Assembly (NCBI GenBank): GCA_014238945.1
Contig: JABAAB010000103.1
Location: forward strand, 1-64,000
Direction of reading: 5' to 3'
DNA from: Lysobacterales bacterium
GTDB taxonomy: Bacteria > Pseudomonadota > Gammaproteobacteria > Xanthomonadales > SZUA-36
Length of the DNA: 64,000 nt
In this document: positions 30,110-39,546 of the stretch, one piece after another
Layout of the letters: the number at the start of each line of letters is the position of its first letter
Numbering within the stretch: position 1 is the stretch's first letter
Position numbers and translations under genes: made by a program
Notes under the pieces: model-generated
What the model was told of the DNA's origin: nothing
Database searches by the model: none
Seen by the model: the letters and a program-made list of their open reading frames with translations, nothing else

Positions 30110-30916
30110 TCAGCTGTGATTGTTCAAATGCTCCCTTTGACCGGCCTGACGTTGACGATTTCTGCGTAACATCTCACCGGCCAGCCCGAGATATGCCATT
30201 GCCCCACTTGAGGACGGGTCATACTTCAATACCGGCAGACCATAACTGGGCGCTTCGGCAACCCGTACATTCCGGGGTATCAGGGTACGGAATACGCGCT
30301 CGCCAAAATGCTCTAACAGTTGATCGGAAACCGCGCCGGAAAGGTTATTGCGACCGTCGTACATGGTGCGTAACAGACCTTCGATCTCAAGACCCGCATT
30401 CACACTGCCACGCACCTGGTCAATGGTTTCGAGCAAGGATGCAAGACCTTCCAGCGCGTAATATTCACACTGCATCGGAATCAGTACACTGTTCGCCGCC
30501 GTCAGGGCATTGAGGGTCAGCAGGTTCAGCGATGGTGGGCAGTCAATGAATATCCATGCATACTGGTGTGCCACTTTTTCCAGTTCAACTTTTAACCGGT
30601 ATTCCCGCTCATCAATCTGCATCAGGGAGATTTCCGCGGCCGTCAGGTCACTGTTTGATGGCAACACGTCAAAGCCCAGTTTCTCAACATGAAGCATGGC
30701 GGTGGAAATCCCGCAGGAACCCTCCATCACGTCCAGTGCGGTAATATCCAGGCTACGCGATTCTATACCGCAACCCACCGAGGCATTGCCCTGCGGATCC
30801 AGATCCACCAGCAGGCTGCGGTAGTTCATACCTGCCAGGGCTGAAACCAGGTTGACGCAGGTGGTGGTCTTGCCAACCCCGCCTTTCTGGTTCGCGACTG
30901 CAATGATTCTTGCCAT
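30110..30916 (-). CDS. parA: Chromosome-partitioning ATPase ParA (Soj)
   Basis: A 268-residue deviant-Walker ATPase that moves ParB-parS complexes. The motif NQKGGVGKTTTCVNL with the signature lysine, LLVDLDPQGNASVGCG and IDCPPSLNLLTLNAL are intact. Placed between rsmG (24 bases upstream) and parB, the standard order near oriC in many proteobacteria. Confidence 0.97.
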   Translation of the reverse strand: MARIIAVANQKGGVGKTTTCVNLVSALAGMNYRSLLVDLDPQGNASVGCGIESRSLDITALDVMEGSCGISTAMLHVEKLGFDVLPSNSDLTAAEISLMQIDEREYRLKVELEKVAHQYAWIFIDCPPSLNLLTLNALTAANSVLIPMQCEYYALEGLASLLETIDQVRGSVNAGLEIEGLLRTMYDGRNNLSGAVSDQLLEHFGERVFRTLIPRNVRVAEAPSYGLPVLKYDPSSSGAMAYLGLAGEMLRRNRQRQAGQREHLNNHS

Positions 30917-30940
30917 GGGTATCCGCTATTTCGATTGCTG

Positions 30941-31576
30941 TTATGCAGTGGGATCGGACATCGAGACCGTCATAATGACCACGTGTCGTTCGACCTGCAA
31001 ATCGGGCGTCAATAACCGCTCCACAGATTGTAGATTGACCCAGTCCGGTAAATCTTCAAGCTCATCATGCGGATAAACACCCTTCATTGCCAATAACCGG
31101 GTTGTTCCACTTGCCAGTGGTCTGACGGCCCCAGCAAAGTTCCTCAGTGACGAGAAAGCCCGTGACACGATATTGGCAAACGGTGCGTGGGCATCCATCT
31201 GCTCAACCCGCTGTTGTAACGGATGAACATTGCCCAGTCCGAGACTGCGCTTTACGTGCCGCATAAAACGGATTTTTTTACCGGTACTGTCGACCAGGGT
31301 AACGTCCATTTCCGGCTTGACGATCGCCAGCGGTATCCCCGGCAGTCCAGCCCCGGCTCCCACATCCAGTAGCGCACCGGTCTGTAACCACGGCGTCACG
31401 GATAGGGAGTCGAGGATATGGCGTTCGAGCAAAAACCGTCTGTCAGCCGGCGCCACCAGGTTATAACTGCGGGACCACTCTGCCAACAGGCCTGTATAGT
31501 CAAGCAGGTTTTCGACGACACCATCGGCTACATCAAGACGCAGATGGTTCAATCCTGATTCGAGTTTTGTCCGCAT
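30941..31576 (-). CDS. rsmG: 16S rRNA (guanine527-N7)-methyltransferase RsmG
   Basis: A 211-residue SAM-dependent enzyme methylating G527 of 16S rRNA. The SAM-binding motif LLDVGAGAGLPGIPLAI is followed by LVDSTGKKIRFM and VSRAFSSL. ATG 31576 is chosen; a TTG six codons earlier is possible but weak. In most relatives mnmG lies directly upstream; here the neighbour is a lipoprotein gene instead. Confidence 0.96.
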   Translation of the reverse strand: MRTKLESGLNHLRLDVADGVVENLLDYTGLLAEWSRSYNLVAPADRRFLLERHILDSLSVTPWLQTGALLDVGAGAGLPGIPLAIVKPEMDVTLVDSTGKKIRFMRHVKRSLGLGNVHPLQQRVEQMDAHAPFANIVSRAFSSLRNFAGAVRPLASGTTRLLAMKGVYPHDELEDLPDWVNLQSVERLLTPDLQVERHVVIMTVSMSDPTA

Positions 31577-31619
31577 TGACCGATGACCGACCAAATTTCC
31601 CGAAGCCCAGACTCTTTTC

Positions 31620-32255
31620 CTACAGCGTACCTGTGGACTTCATCCTCGATGCGATCTGCTTTGCAATTGCATTTGCATTGTCGTTGTATTCGAGGTTTTT
31701 CGAGCGGGTGATCATGCTCCATTTAGCCCGGTCATCAACGATGTCAAAGTAAGTGGATTCCACGTAAAGGAAGTTCTCCTGGGCATAAAAACCACTGCCT
31801 TCCTTGATCGTATACACATTGACAAACTGGGGTGAAAACCAGCCATAGCCATAGCTGTAAAAGCCGGAATCCACCTGCTGGACGTAATAATCCGCGCGTT
31901 CAAGCCGCTCGCCTTTTCCACCGCTGGTGATGAAGATCACGACCAGTGCGTCAACACTGGCGGCCTTGAGCGCAGGTTCCGCAGATTCACGCGACAAACG
32001 TCCGGACAAACCTGGAATATCACTGGATACCAGCGCATTTCTCCCGGACTTGCGGAGTACCTTTACCACCTCCTGCTCCACCGTCAGGCGCTGTAAGGCC
32101 TCGGGCATCATCGCGACAACCGCAACACGTTGGCGCTTGTCGATTTCACTCCGGTCGGCTTCCCAGTGGGAGATTACCTTGGTCGAAGCACTACAGGCAC
32201 CCAGTATCAACGCGGTGCCAACGACCGCAAGGGATCGCAGACTATATTTTGTCAT
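31620..32255 (-). CDS. Putative lipoprotein of unknown function
   Basis: A 211-residue protein with a lipoprotein signal peptide ending LGAC (Cys20). The mature domain mixes alpha and beta (RVAVVAMMPEALQRLTVEQEVVKVL, VDALVVIFITSGG). It then has an aromatic stretch (DSGFYSYGYGWFSP) and a final VESTYFDIVDDRAKWSMITRS, a pattern often seen in small outer-membrane-linked lipoproteins. No named family is recognised. Same strand as rsmG, 43 bases upstream of it, and downstream of the opp operon. Confidence 0.78.
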   Translation of the reverse strand: MTKYSLRSLAVVGTALILGACSASTKVISHWEADRSEIDKRQRVAVVAMMPEALQRLTVEQEVVKVLRKSGRNALVSSDIPGLSGRLSRESAEPALKAASVDALVVIFITSGGKGERLERADYYVQQVDSGFYSYGYGWFSPQFVNVYTIKEGSGFYAQENFLYVESTYFDIVDDRAKWSMITRSKNLEYNDNANAIAKQIASRMKSTGTL

Positions 32256-32300
32256 TCATGTTTCCTTATCAAATCCGGAATATTATCAACAGTGCGTATT

Positions 32301-33311
32301 CTAACCTGATTTCGCTATGGTCAAATCAAGTTCTTCTGCCCGATGACAGGCAACCCAGTCATTATTTTCCATTCTGCGCAACGGCGGTACTTCCAGTTCG
32401 CAACGTTTAACCGCATACGGGCAACGGGTATGGAAAACACAACCTCTGGGCAGATCCAGGGGCGAGGGCATGTCGCCGGTCAAACCGGTATCCACCAGCT
32501 TGCGTGCCAGTTTCGGATCCGGCACTGGTACAGCCCTGATCAGGGCTTTGGTATAGGGGTGCAACGGGCGCCGATACAGGTTACCACGCTGCGACACCTC
32601 CATTGCGCGCCCGAGATACATCACCATGACCCGGTCACTGATGTGTTTGACCACCGACAAGTCGTGGGCGATAAAGACCAGTGAAAGGTTTAGTTTTTTC
32701 TGTAAATCCTTCAACAGGTTGATTATTTGTGCCTGGATCGACACATCCAGCGCACTGACGGGTTCGTCACAAACCACCAGTTTCGGATTCAAAACCAGTG
32801 CCCTGGCTATACTGATTCTCTGGCATTGCCCACCGGAAAATTCGTGTGGATAACGATTGATCTGGTTGGGTAGCAGCCCCACCAATTTCATCATGCCACT
32901 CACCCGCTCATCCACCTGTACCCTTGCAATCCTCGGGAAGAACGTCCACAGGGGTTCAGCGATGATGTCCCGCACGGTCATACGCGGGTTGAGCGCCGCC
33001 AGTGGGTCCTGAAAAACGATTTGGAGGTCCTGGCGTTTTTTTCTTAACTCCTCTTCATCCAGTTTGCCAAGGTCCTCCCCCAACCACAGTACACGCCCGC
33101 GATTGGGCTTGATCAGGGCCAGCATGGCTCGTGCGAGTGTGGATTTGCCACATCCTGATTCACCCACTATACCCAGGGTTTCACCGGCATTGAGGTCGAA
33201 ACTGACACCGTTAACGGCCTTGAGGGTGTGCATCCGGGACCGAAACAGGTTGCCTTCACGTACCTCGAAGTGCACCGACAAATCCTGGACCCTCAACACC
33301 CGTTCATTCAT
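32301..33311 (-). CDS. oppF: Oligopeptide ABC transporter ATP-binding protein OppF
   Basis: A 336-residue ATPase powering peptide import. Walker A GESGCGKST, signature FSGGQCQRISIARAL, Walker B KLVVCDEPVSALD and the C-terminal oligo_HPY extension with cysteines (PRGCVFHTRCPYAVKRC) that in relatives binds an iron-sulphur cluster. The start at 33311 overlaps the end of oppD by 8 bases; upstream in-frame sequence is not family-like. Last gene of the oppA-oppA-B-C-D-F operon. Confidence 0.95.
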   Translation of the reverse strand: MNERVLRVQDLSVHFEVREGNLFRSRMHTLKAVNGVSFDLNAGETLGIVGESGCGKSTLARAMLALIKPNRGRVLWLGEDLGKLDEEELRKKRQDLQIVFQDPLAALNPRMTVRDIIAEPLWTFFPRIARVQVDERVSGMMKLVGLLPNQINRYPHEFSGGQCQRISIARALVLNPKLVVCDEPVSALDVSIQAQIINLLKDLQKKLNLSLVFIAHDLSVVKHISDRVMVMYLGRAMEVSQRGNLYRRPLHPYTKALIRAVPVPDPKLARKLVDTGLTGDMPSPLDLPRGCVFHTRCPYAVKRCELEVPPLRRMENNDWVACHRAEELDLTIAKSG

Positions 33312-34269
33312 CGGTTCTCTCCAGGAAACAGCGGTAACTGTGTCCTTCCCCGCCCTGGCGTATCGGTGGTTCCTCGCGACAGGCGTCGTGTGCTTTCGGG
33401 CAACGGTCACGAAATTTACAACCATCAGGTAATGCCAGGAGATTGGGCGGGTTTCCGGGAATGGCATGGAGAACCGCGTCATCCGGTTGGTCCAGACGCG
33501 GTACCGACTCCAGCAGACCCCGTGTATAGGGATGCAGGGGTTGGTAATAGATCTGCTCCACCGAGCCCCATTCGACAACCTCACCTGCGTACATGACCAG
33601 CACCCGGTCACACAGACCGGCCACCACGCCAAGGTCGTGGGTTATCAGGATGATTGCGGTGTTGGATGTTTGTCGTAATTCGGACATCAGGTGACCGATC
33701 TGGGCTTGTACCGTGACATCCAGCGCGGTGGTGGGCTCATCCGCGATCAGCAGGTCCGGCTCACACAGTAGCCCCATCGCCACCATCGCTCTCTGTCTCA
33801 TGCCACCGGAAAACTCATGAGGGTACTGACCTATGCGACGCTCGGGGTCGGGTATGCGAACTGCCCTGAGCATCTCCACCGCCTTGGCATGGGCCTCGGC
33901 ACGGTCCAGCCCCTGGTGATGCATGACCACCTCGATCATCTGCTTTTCAATACTCAGGTACGGGTTCAGCGAGGTCATGGGGTCCTGGAAAATCATTGCA
34001 ATCTGACTGCCACGGTGCTGGTTCAACTCACCGGCTCCCATGGATAAAAGGTCATTGCCATTGAACAGTGCCTGACCGCTGACATGTCCGTTATCTGCCA
34101 ACAAACCCATGACGGCCATCATCGACTGGGTTTTACCGGCACCGGATTCACCCACGATGGCCAGTGCCTCACCGGCTTCAATTGAAAAGTTGAGTTCATT
34201 CACCGCATGTACTTCGCCTTCCGGTGTATCAAACCCGACATCCAGATTAACCAGTTCCAACAGGGGCAT
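33304..34269 (-). CDS. oppD: Oligopeptide ABC transporter ATP-binding protein OppD
   Basis: A 321-residue ATPase partner of OppF. Walker A GESGAGKT, signature FSGGMRQRAMVAMGLL, Walker B DLLIADEPTTALD and the Cys-rich oligo_HPY end (LPDGCKFRDRCPKAHDACRE). It overlaps oppC by one base (TGATG) and oppF by 8 bases, so the operon is tightly coupled. Confidence 0.96.
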   Translation of the reverse strand: MPLLELVNLDVGFDTPEGEVHAVNELNFSIEAGEALAIVGESGAGKTQSMMAVMGLLADNGHVSGQALFNGNDLLSMGAGELNQHRGSQIAMIFQDPMTSLNPYLSIEKQMIEVVMHHQGLDRAEAHAKAVEMLRAVRIPDPERRIGQYPHEFSGGMRQRAMVAMGLLCEPDLLIADEPTTALDVTVQAQIGHLMSELRQTSNTAIILITHDLGVVAGLCDRVLVMYAGEVVEWGSVEQIYYQPLHPYTRGLLESVPRLDQPDDAVLHAIPGNPPNLLALPDGCKFRDRCPKAHDACREEPPIRQGGEGHSYRCFLERTDE

Positions 34270-35186
34270 CAGAGCCGATCCTTGGGATCAAGTGCGTCAC
34301 GCAAGCCATCACCGATAAAATTGAAACAGTACAGGGTAACCGTCAGAAACACCGCGGGAACAATCAGTGTCCAGGGTGCCGATTCCATGTCCTGGGCCCC
34401 GTCGCTGACCAACGCACCCCAGGAACTCATGGGTTCCTGAACACCGAGACCGAGAAAACTCAGAAAAGATTCGAGCAGGATGACTTGCGGTATGGTCAAT
34501 GTGACATAAATTATCACCACACCCAACAGATTGGGGACAATATGACGCCTGATGATGGCCCAGTCACCCACACCACAGGCGCGGGCGGCTTCGATGAATT
34601 CAGTATTCTTCAGACTGAGTGTCTGACCCCGTACGATGCGTGCCATATCCAGCCAGTTAACCGCACCAATGGCCACAAAGATCAGCACAATATTCCGCCC
34701 AAACACCACCATCAACAAGATGACAAAAAACATGAAAGGCAGGGCATAAATTATGTCTACGATACGCATCATCACACGGTCTGCCGTACCACCAAAATAG
34801 CCGGCGGTCGCGCCATAGCTGACACCGATCAACAGACTGACAATGGTGGCAACCAGACCAACCAGCAAAGAAATCCTGCCACCTTCGAGTGTGCGTACCA
34901 TGATGTCCCGGCCGATGGCATCGGTACCAAACCAGTGACCACTCGAGAAACTGGGAGGGGAAGAGGTATGGTCCCAGTCGGTGTAACCCGAATCCCAGGA
35001 TATGAGCATCGGTCCAAACACGACCAGAAAAAACATAAACCCCATGATGAATGCACTGTAAACAGCGGCCCGGTTCCTGAGTAACCGGTGCCAGGCATCT
35101 TCCCAGGGAGAACGTCCCTTGATGGGCTTGACTTCAAGCGCCGCTGCAAAGGGGTCGAGAACGGCGTTGTCAGCGTTTTTCGTCAT
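34269..35186 (-). CDS. oppC: Oligopeptide ABC transporter permease OppC
   Basis: A 305-residue inner-membrane permease. It has an N-terminal cytoplasmic segment (LEVKPIKGRSPWEDAWHRLLRNRAA), about six membrane helices and the EAA loop (EAARACGVGDWAIIRRHIVPNLLG) that contacts the ATPases. Overlaps oppB by 17 bases and oppD by one. Confidence 0.96.
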   Translation of the reverse strand: MTKNADNAVLDPFAAALEVKPIKGRSPWEDAWHRLLRNRAAVYSAFIMGFMFFLVVFGPMLISWDSGYTDWDHTSSPPSFSSGHWFGTDAIGRDIMVRTLEGGRISLLVGLVATIVSLLIGVSYGATAGYFGGTADRVMMRIVDIIYALPFMFFVILLMVVFGRNIVLIFVAIGAVNWLDMARIVRGQTLSLKNTEFIEAARACGVGDWAIIRRHIVPNLLGVVIIYVTLTIPQVILLESFLSFLGLGVQEPMSSWGALVSDGAQDMESAPWTLIVPAVFLTVTLYCFNFIGDGLRDALDPKDRL

Positions 35187-36099
35187 AGCGAATCTTCGGG
35201 TTCAGCCAGGCGTAGATCAGGTCCACGATAAAATTCAGGATAATGATCAGCACGCCATAAAAAACCACCACACCCATAACCAGCGTGTAATCACGGTTCA
35301 GTGCCCCCTGTACAAAATAACTCCCCAACCCGGGTATCGAAAAGATTCGTTCAATCACCACCGAACCGCTGATCATCCCTGCTGTGGCCGGACCCATGAA
35401 AGAAATGACCGGTAGCAATGCAGGTTTCAGGGCGTGCCGGCGTATGACGACGATTTCCGGCAACCCTTTGGCGCGGGCCGTACGGATAAAATTACTGTTC
35501 AATACTTCAATCATGCTGCCTCGGGTAAGACGTGCAACATATGCGGTGACCGGCAATGACAACGTAACGACCGGCAATACCATGCTGGCGAACCCGCCAT
35601 CCCAGCCACCGGCTGGCAGCCAGCCTGCGTACACTGCCAACAGCAGGATCAGCAGCGGGGCAATCACGAAATTCGGGATGGAAATACCCAGCATGGCCAA
35701 ACCCATCAACGAGTAATCAACACCTGTGTTTTGTCTCAATGCCGCGGTGATTCCCAGCAATGTCCCCACCCCAAATGCCAGGGTCATGGCCAGCAAGCCG
35801 ACCGTCAGCGACACTGGAAAGCCCTGGGCGATCAACTCATTGACGGTCCAGTCCTTGTATTGAAATGACGGTCCGAAATCCAGCACGGCAATCTGGCCCA
35901 GGTAACGGAAATACTGCTGTGCAAGTGACTCATCGAGATGATACTTGGCGTTCAGGTTGGCCTCGATCTCCGGTGGCAGGGCCTTTTCAGAATCAAACGG
36001 TCCACCGGGTGCGACCCGCATCAGGAAAAATGCAACCGTGATCAGCATCAGTAAAGTGGGCAGCACCCCCAGCAACCGGCCCAGGGCATGCCTGAGCAT
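35170..36099 (-). CDS. oppB: Oligopeptide ABC transporter permease OppB
   Basis: A 309-residue permease close to E. coli OppB throughout (RVAPGGPFDSEKALPPEI, GPSFQYKDWTVNELIAQGFPVS, RTARAKGLPEIVVIRRHALKPALLPV). ATG 36099 (MLRHALGR) fits the E. coli start and has AGGA 8 bases upstream. A GTG at 36117 overlapping the oppA stop as GTGA is the alternative. Confidence 0.96.
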   Translation of the reverse strand: MLRHALGRLLGVLPTLLMLITVAFFLMRVAPGGPFDSEKALPPEIEANLNAKYHLDESLAQQYFRYLGQIAVLDFGPSFQYKDWTVNELIAQGFPVSLTVGLLAMTLAFGVGTLLGITAALRQNTGVDYSLMGLAMLGISIPNFVIAPLLILLLAVYAGWLPAGGWDGGFASMVLPVVTLSLPVTAYVARLTRGSMIEVLNSNFIRTARAKGLPEIVVIRRHALKPALLPVISFMGPATAGMISGSVVIERIFSIPGLGSYFVQGALNRDYTLVMGVVVFYGVLIIILNFIVDLIYAWLNPKIRYDEKR

Positions 36100-36113
36100 A
36101 TTTGAATCCTGGT

Positions 36114-37844
36114 TCACTCGCCAGCTTCCTGCGTTGGCGTTGTATCACTGGCAGATGTGTACGTCTTGAGCATGTACATGTTCTTGCTGTAATGGTGATC
36201 CATGACGTTACTGTCCCAACCTTTCAGGCGCTGATCAACGAGCCGCTTGGTAACATAGGTGTATACAGGCACCAGGGGCATATCTTCCATCAACACCCGT
36301 TCTGCCTCTTCCATCAACCTTCTGCGCCGGGACGGGATACGTTCCGACGAAATCTGGTCAAGCATGGTGTCATACAATGGGTTGGAATAACCATAGTCAT
36401 TGCGTCCATGACCGGTGCGGAACAACTGCAGGAAACTGTAGGGGTCAGCATAGTCACTGATCCAACCGGCACGAAATACCTGCGTCAGTACTTTTTGTTC
36501 ACGATTTTGCAAAAACACCTTGAATTCTTCATTGACCAGGGTTGCCTGCACCCCCAGCACCTGTTTCCACAAGGAGGCCACTGCCAGCGCCATTTTCTTG
36601 TTGTTCTCACCGGTGTTATAACGTATTTCGATACGCAGGGGGTCTTCATCTGAATATCCAGCCACGGCATACAGGCTGCGGGCCTCTGCATTGCGCTCCT
36701 GCTGTGTCCAGTCCGCCCATTCGGGCCGTGGTGAAACATAGTCAGCAATATCAGGTGGTACCAGTGTATAGGATGGCCGCTCCCCGAACTGGGTGACCTT
36801 TTCTGTCAGTAGCTCCCGGTCCAGCGCCATGGCCAGGGCCAGACGCAACTCGGGACTTTCAATAAACGGTTCGCGTTGCAGGTTAAACCCGAAAAAATAG
36901 GACCCCATCCACGGGCTGATGACCAGCTCGTCGGGATAATGCTGCTGTAGCCATTCAAATTGGTTATGCGGCACCTCGGAGGTCCACTGCAGCTTGCCCG
37001 CCCTGAACTGCTTCGACGCCGAGGACTGGTCTGTATGTGGATAGTAGAAAACCTGCTTGATAATGACGTTTTCCGCGTCCCAGTAATTGTCATTCTTTAA
37101 CAATTCTATGTGGGAGCCGACCACCCAGTCCTTCAGTAGGTAGGCGCCATTGGAAACCAGCTTTCCCGGGCGGGTGAAGGTGGAACCATGCTGCATCACA
37201 CTGGATCGATGTACCGGGTAAGTTGATGAATGGGTCAAAAGGCCCAGAAAATAAGGTGTCGGGTCTTTCATGCTTATTTGCAGGGTAAATTCTTCCAACG
37301 CCAATACGCCCAGTTGGTCCAATGGTAATTGGCCCGAAAGTACTTCTGCTGCATTGGCAATGGGTAACAGAACCTGGGCATAATTTGATGCGGTTGCCGG
37401 ACTGGCACTGCGCCGGAACCCATAAACGAAATCTTCCGCTGTCACCGGATCACCGTTTGACCAGCGTGCGTCACGCCGCAGGTAAAAAGTATAGGTCTTG
37501 CCGTCCCTGCTGATGTTCCAGCGCACCGCGGCCCCCGGGATCAAACGGCCATTGGGTGCTTCTGCGGTCAGCCCTTCATACAGATCACGTAAAATATGCG
37601 AGGAGGGTACACCTTCCGCCAGGTGGGGGTCGAGTGTTTGTGGCTCCTCGCCGTTATCCCGGTGCAGTACCTGCTGTTCAGCCAGCACCAGGGGGTCGGG
37701 ACGGCCTTCTTCGGTCAGTACGAGATCTACCGGGCGGGGATGCTTGTCACTGGCTGCGAACAGACGTTCAGGATCCTCATTGCCACACGCTGTCAGCAGC
37801 AGTACACAAGTGGTGACCGGACCTATTTGACGCAGCGCTATCAC
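36114..37844 (-). CDS. oppA: Peptide-binding lipoprotein OppA, second copy
   Basis: A 576-residue substrate-binding protein of the SBP_bac_5 family. It has a lipoprotein signal (LLLTACGN), so it is tethered to the inner membrane rather than free in the periplasm. The family signature follows (GEEPQTLDPHLAEGVPSSHILRDLYEGL, ARWSNGDPVTAEDFVYGFRR). The C-terminal lobe has WISDYADPYSFLQLF. It overlaps the upstream binding-protein gene by 4 bases (ATGA) and precedes oppB. The two OppA copies share many motifs and probably arose by tandem duplication. Confidence 0.94.
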   Translation of the reverse strand: MIALRQIGPVTTCVLLLTACGNEDPERLFAASDKHPRPVDLVLTEEGRPDPLVLAEQQVLHRDNGEEPQTLDPHLAEGVPSSHILRDLYEGLTAEAPNGRLIPGAAVRWNISRDGKTYTFYLRRDARWSNGDPVTAEDFVYGFRRSASPATASNYAQVLLPIANAAEVLSGQLPLDQLGVLALEEFTLQISMKDPTPYFLGLLTHSSTYPVHRSSVMQHGSTFTRPGKLVSNGAYLLKDWVVGSHIELLKNDNYWDAENVIIKQVFYYPHTDQSSASKQFRAGKLQWTSEVPHNQFEWLQQHYPDELVISPWMGSYFFGFNLQREPFIESPELRLALAMALDRELLTEKVTQFGERPSYTLVPPDIADYVSPRPEWADWTQQERNAEARSLYAVAGYSDEDPLRIEIRYNTGENNKKMALAVASLWKQVLGVQATLVNEEFKVFLQNREQKVLTQVFRAGWISDYADPYSFLQLFRTGHGRNDYGYSNPLYDTMLDQISSERIPSRRRRLMEEAERVLMEDMPLVPVYTYVTKRLVDQRLKGWDSNVMDHHYSKNMYMLKTYTSASDTTPTQEAGE

Positions 37845-39394
37845 GGGTTTGGGTTTTCGACCTCCAGGTATCTTGACAGGTGGATATCCCTGACGTTGGG
37901 TTCAAAACCGGTAACCGTGGATTTGACCATGTGCCTGGACACGTAAAAATACAGGGGTATTACCGGCATATCCTTCATTAACTGGGTCTCGGCCCGTTGC
38001 AGACGCTCGATGCGTTCACTGCCCTCTAAAACCATGGCCTGGTCCATCAGACGGTCGAACGACTCATTGGCGTAAAAAGTGGTATTCAATTCATTGTTGC
38101 TGCGAAACAGGTCCAGGAAACTGGTCGGGTCAGCGTAATCCGCGATCCATCCGCCCCGGAACACCTGTGTCAGCGTTCCCTGGCGCCTACTGTTTACAAA
38201 CACCTTCCACTCTTCATTGACCAGGTCGGTGTTTACCCCCAGTACCTGGCGCCACATGGATGAGACTGCCAGCGCTATCTTCCGGTGCTGGGAAGAAGTG
38301 TTATAGCGCAACTCGATGTTCAAAGGCGTGCCGCTAGGGTAACCCGCCTCCCGATACAGCCTTTTTGCTTCCATTTCCCGGCTTTGTTGTTCCAGGTCAC
38401 TGCCCTCGAACGCCTGGGGCTGATAACGGCCCATGCGGGGTGGAACGATGCTCCAGGCCGGCAACTCCCCGGCACCCACCACAAGTCGCGCAATGATCCT
38501 TCGATCAACCGCCAGCGACAGTGCACGCCGAAGTTTCGGATTACCGGCAAACGGCTCCCGTTTCAGGTTCAACCCCAGCCAGAAACTGCCGATATAGGGA
38601 TTCACCTGCAACTCATCCGGCAGGTAGGTTTCCAGCCAGTCGTGGCGCCCGGCAGGAATGGTTTCGGTTATTTCAAGCTCGCCGGCCCGGTAACGGGACA
38701 ATTCAGAACTCGGGTCCTCAATGGGGAGGTAATCGACTGTATCGAGGCTGACGCTTTCCGCAGCATGGAACTCGGGGTTCTTCTTCAGCCTGATCAATGC
38801 ATGCATCGTCAGTTGGTCGATCATGAATGCGCCGTTCACAACTGCCTGCGAAGGCTGATCCGGAATGTCCGCGTGCAGAGGGTAGCTGACAGGATGGGCG
38901 AGCACCTCAAGAAACCAGGGTGTGGCGGTGTCCAGTCTGATCTCCAGCGTGTCCGAAGACGGCGCCCTGATGCCGATGTCCGCCGGCTCGGTGGTGCCAA
39001 CCATGGCCTCCTGTGCGTTCACCACCGGGGCAAGCAGACTGGCGGTACGCGCCAGTGTTGCAGGTGACAGTGCCCTTTGCCAGGCGCGGACAAAGTCCTC
39101 AGCCGTGACCGTGTCGCCATTGGACCAACGGGCATTGTTACGCAATTTGAAACGGTAAAGGCGACCCTCTTCGTCAATTTTCCACGAGGCGGCAACCCCC
39201 GGAATAATATTTCCTGCAGCATCAAAACTGGTCAGCCCTTCACGTATTTCCCGGAGTATCTGGATGGCAGGTAATCCCTGTGCCTGGTGAATATCCAGGG
39301 AGTCGGGTTCAGGTCCCAGGCCACGATGTAGTGTGGCACCCAGCAGTGCATGACTGAACATTATGGTAAACAGAATCAGGTATCTTTTATTCAT
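37841..39394 (-). CDS. oppA: Periplasmic peptide-binding protein OppA, first copy
   Basis: A 517-residue SBP_bac_5 protein with an ordinary signal peptide (MNKRYLILFTIMFSHALLGA) and no lipobox, so soluble in the periplasm. Family segments are GPEPDSLDIHQAQGLPAIQILREIREGL, ARWSNGDTVTAEDFVRAWQRA and WIADYADPTSFLDLF. First gene of the six-gene opp operon. Having one soluble and one lipid-anchored binding protein suggests two peptide specificities or a hand-over, which is inference. Confidence 0.94.
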   Translation of the reverse strand: MNKRYLILFTIMFSHALLGATLHRGLGPEPDSLDIHQAQGLPAIQILREIREGLTSFDAAGNIIPGVAASWKIDEEGRLYRFKLRNNARWSNGDTVTAEDFVRAWQRALSPATLARTASLLAPVVNAQEAMVGTTEPADIGIRAPSSDTLEIRLDTATPWFLEVLAHPVSYPLHADIPDQPSQAVVNGAFMIDQLTMHALIRLKKNPEFHAAESVSLDTVDYLPIEDPSSELSRYRAGELEITETIPAGRHDWLETYLPDELQVNPYIGSFWLGLNLKREPFAGNPKLRRALSLAVDRRIIARLVVGAGELPAWSIVPPRMGRYQPQAFEGSDLEQQSREMEAKRLYREAGYPSGTPLNIELRYNTSSQHRKIALAVSSMWRQVLGVNTDLVNEEWKVFVNSRRQGTLTQVFRGGWIADYADPTSFLDLFRSNNELNTTFYANESFDRLMDQAMVLEGSERIERLQRAETQLMKDMPVIPLYFYVSRHMVKSTVTGFEPNVRDIHLSRYLEVENPNP

Positions 39395-39439
39395 GGTTTT
39401 TCTGATCGGGGGTTCCTAACTTTGGTTTCCTAAGTGTAT

Positions 39440-39512
39440 TCTAGTGTACTGCATCGTAATTAAGGTTGTAGTGCCTGTGAATGTATCAATTATTACGATG
39501 CACTACACTAGA
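39440..39512. repeat. 21-base imperfect inverted repeat between oppA and gshA
   Basis: Arms at 39440-39460 and 39492-39512 are reverse complements with one mismatch (core GCATCGTAAT and ATTACGATGC), 31 bases apart. The element lies between divergent genes and about 35 bases before the gshA start. It may be a regulator site, an RNA hairpin or a small mobile-type repeat. Confidence 0.65.
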
Positions 39513-39546
39513 CCATTGTGGCGAAAATCAACACGGAGTTTTTCAA

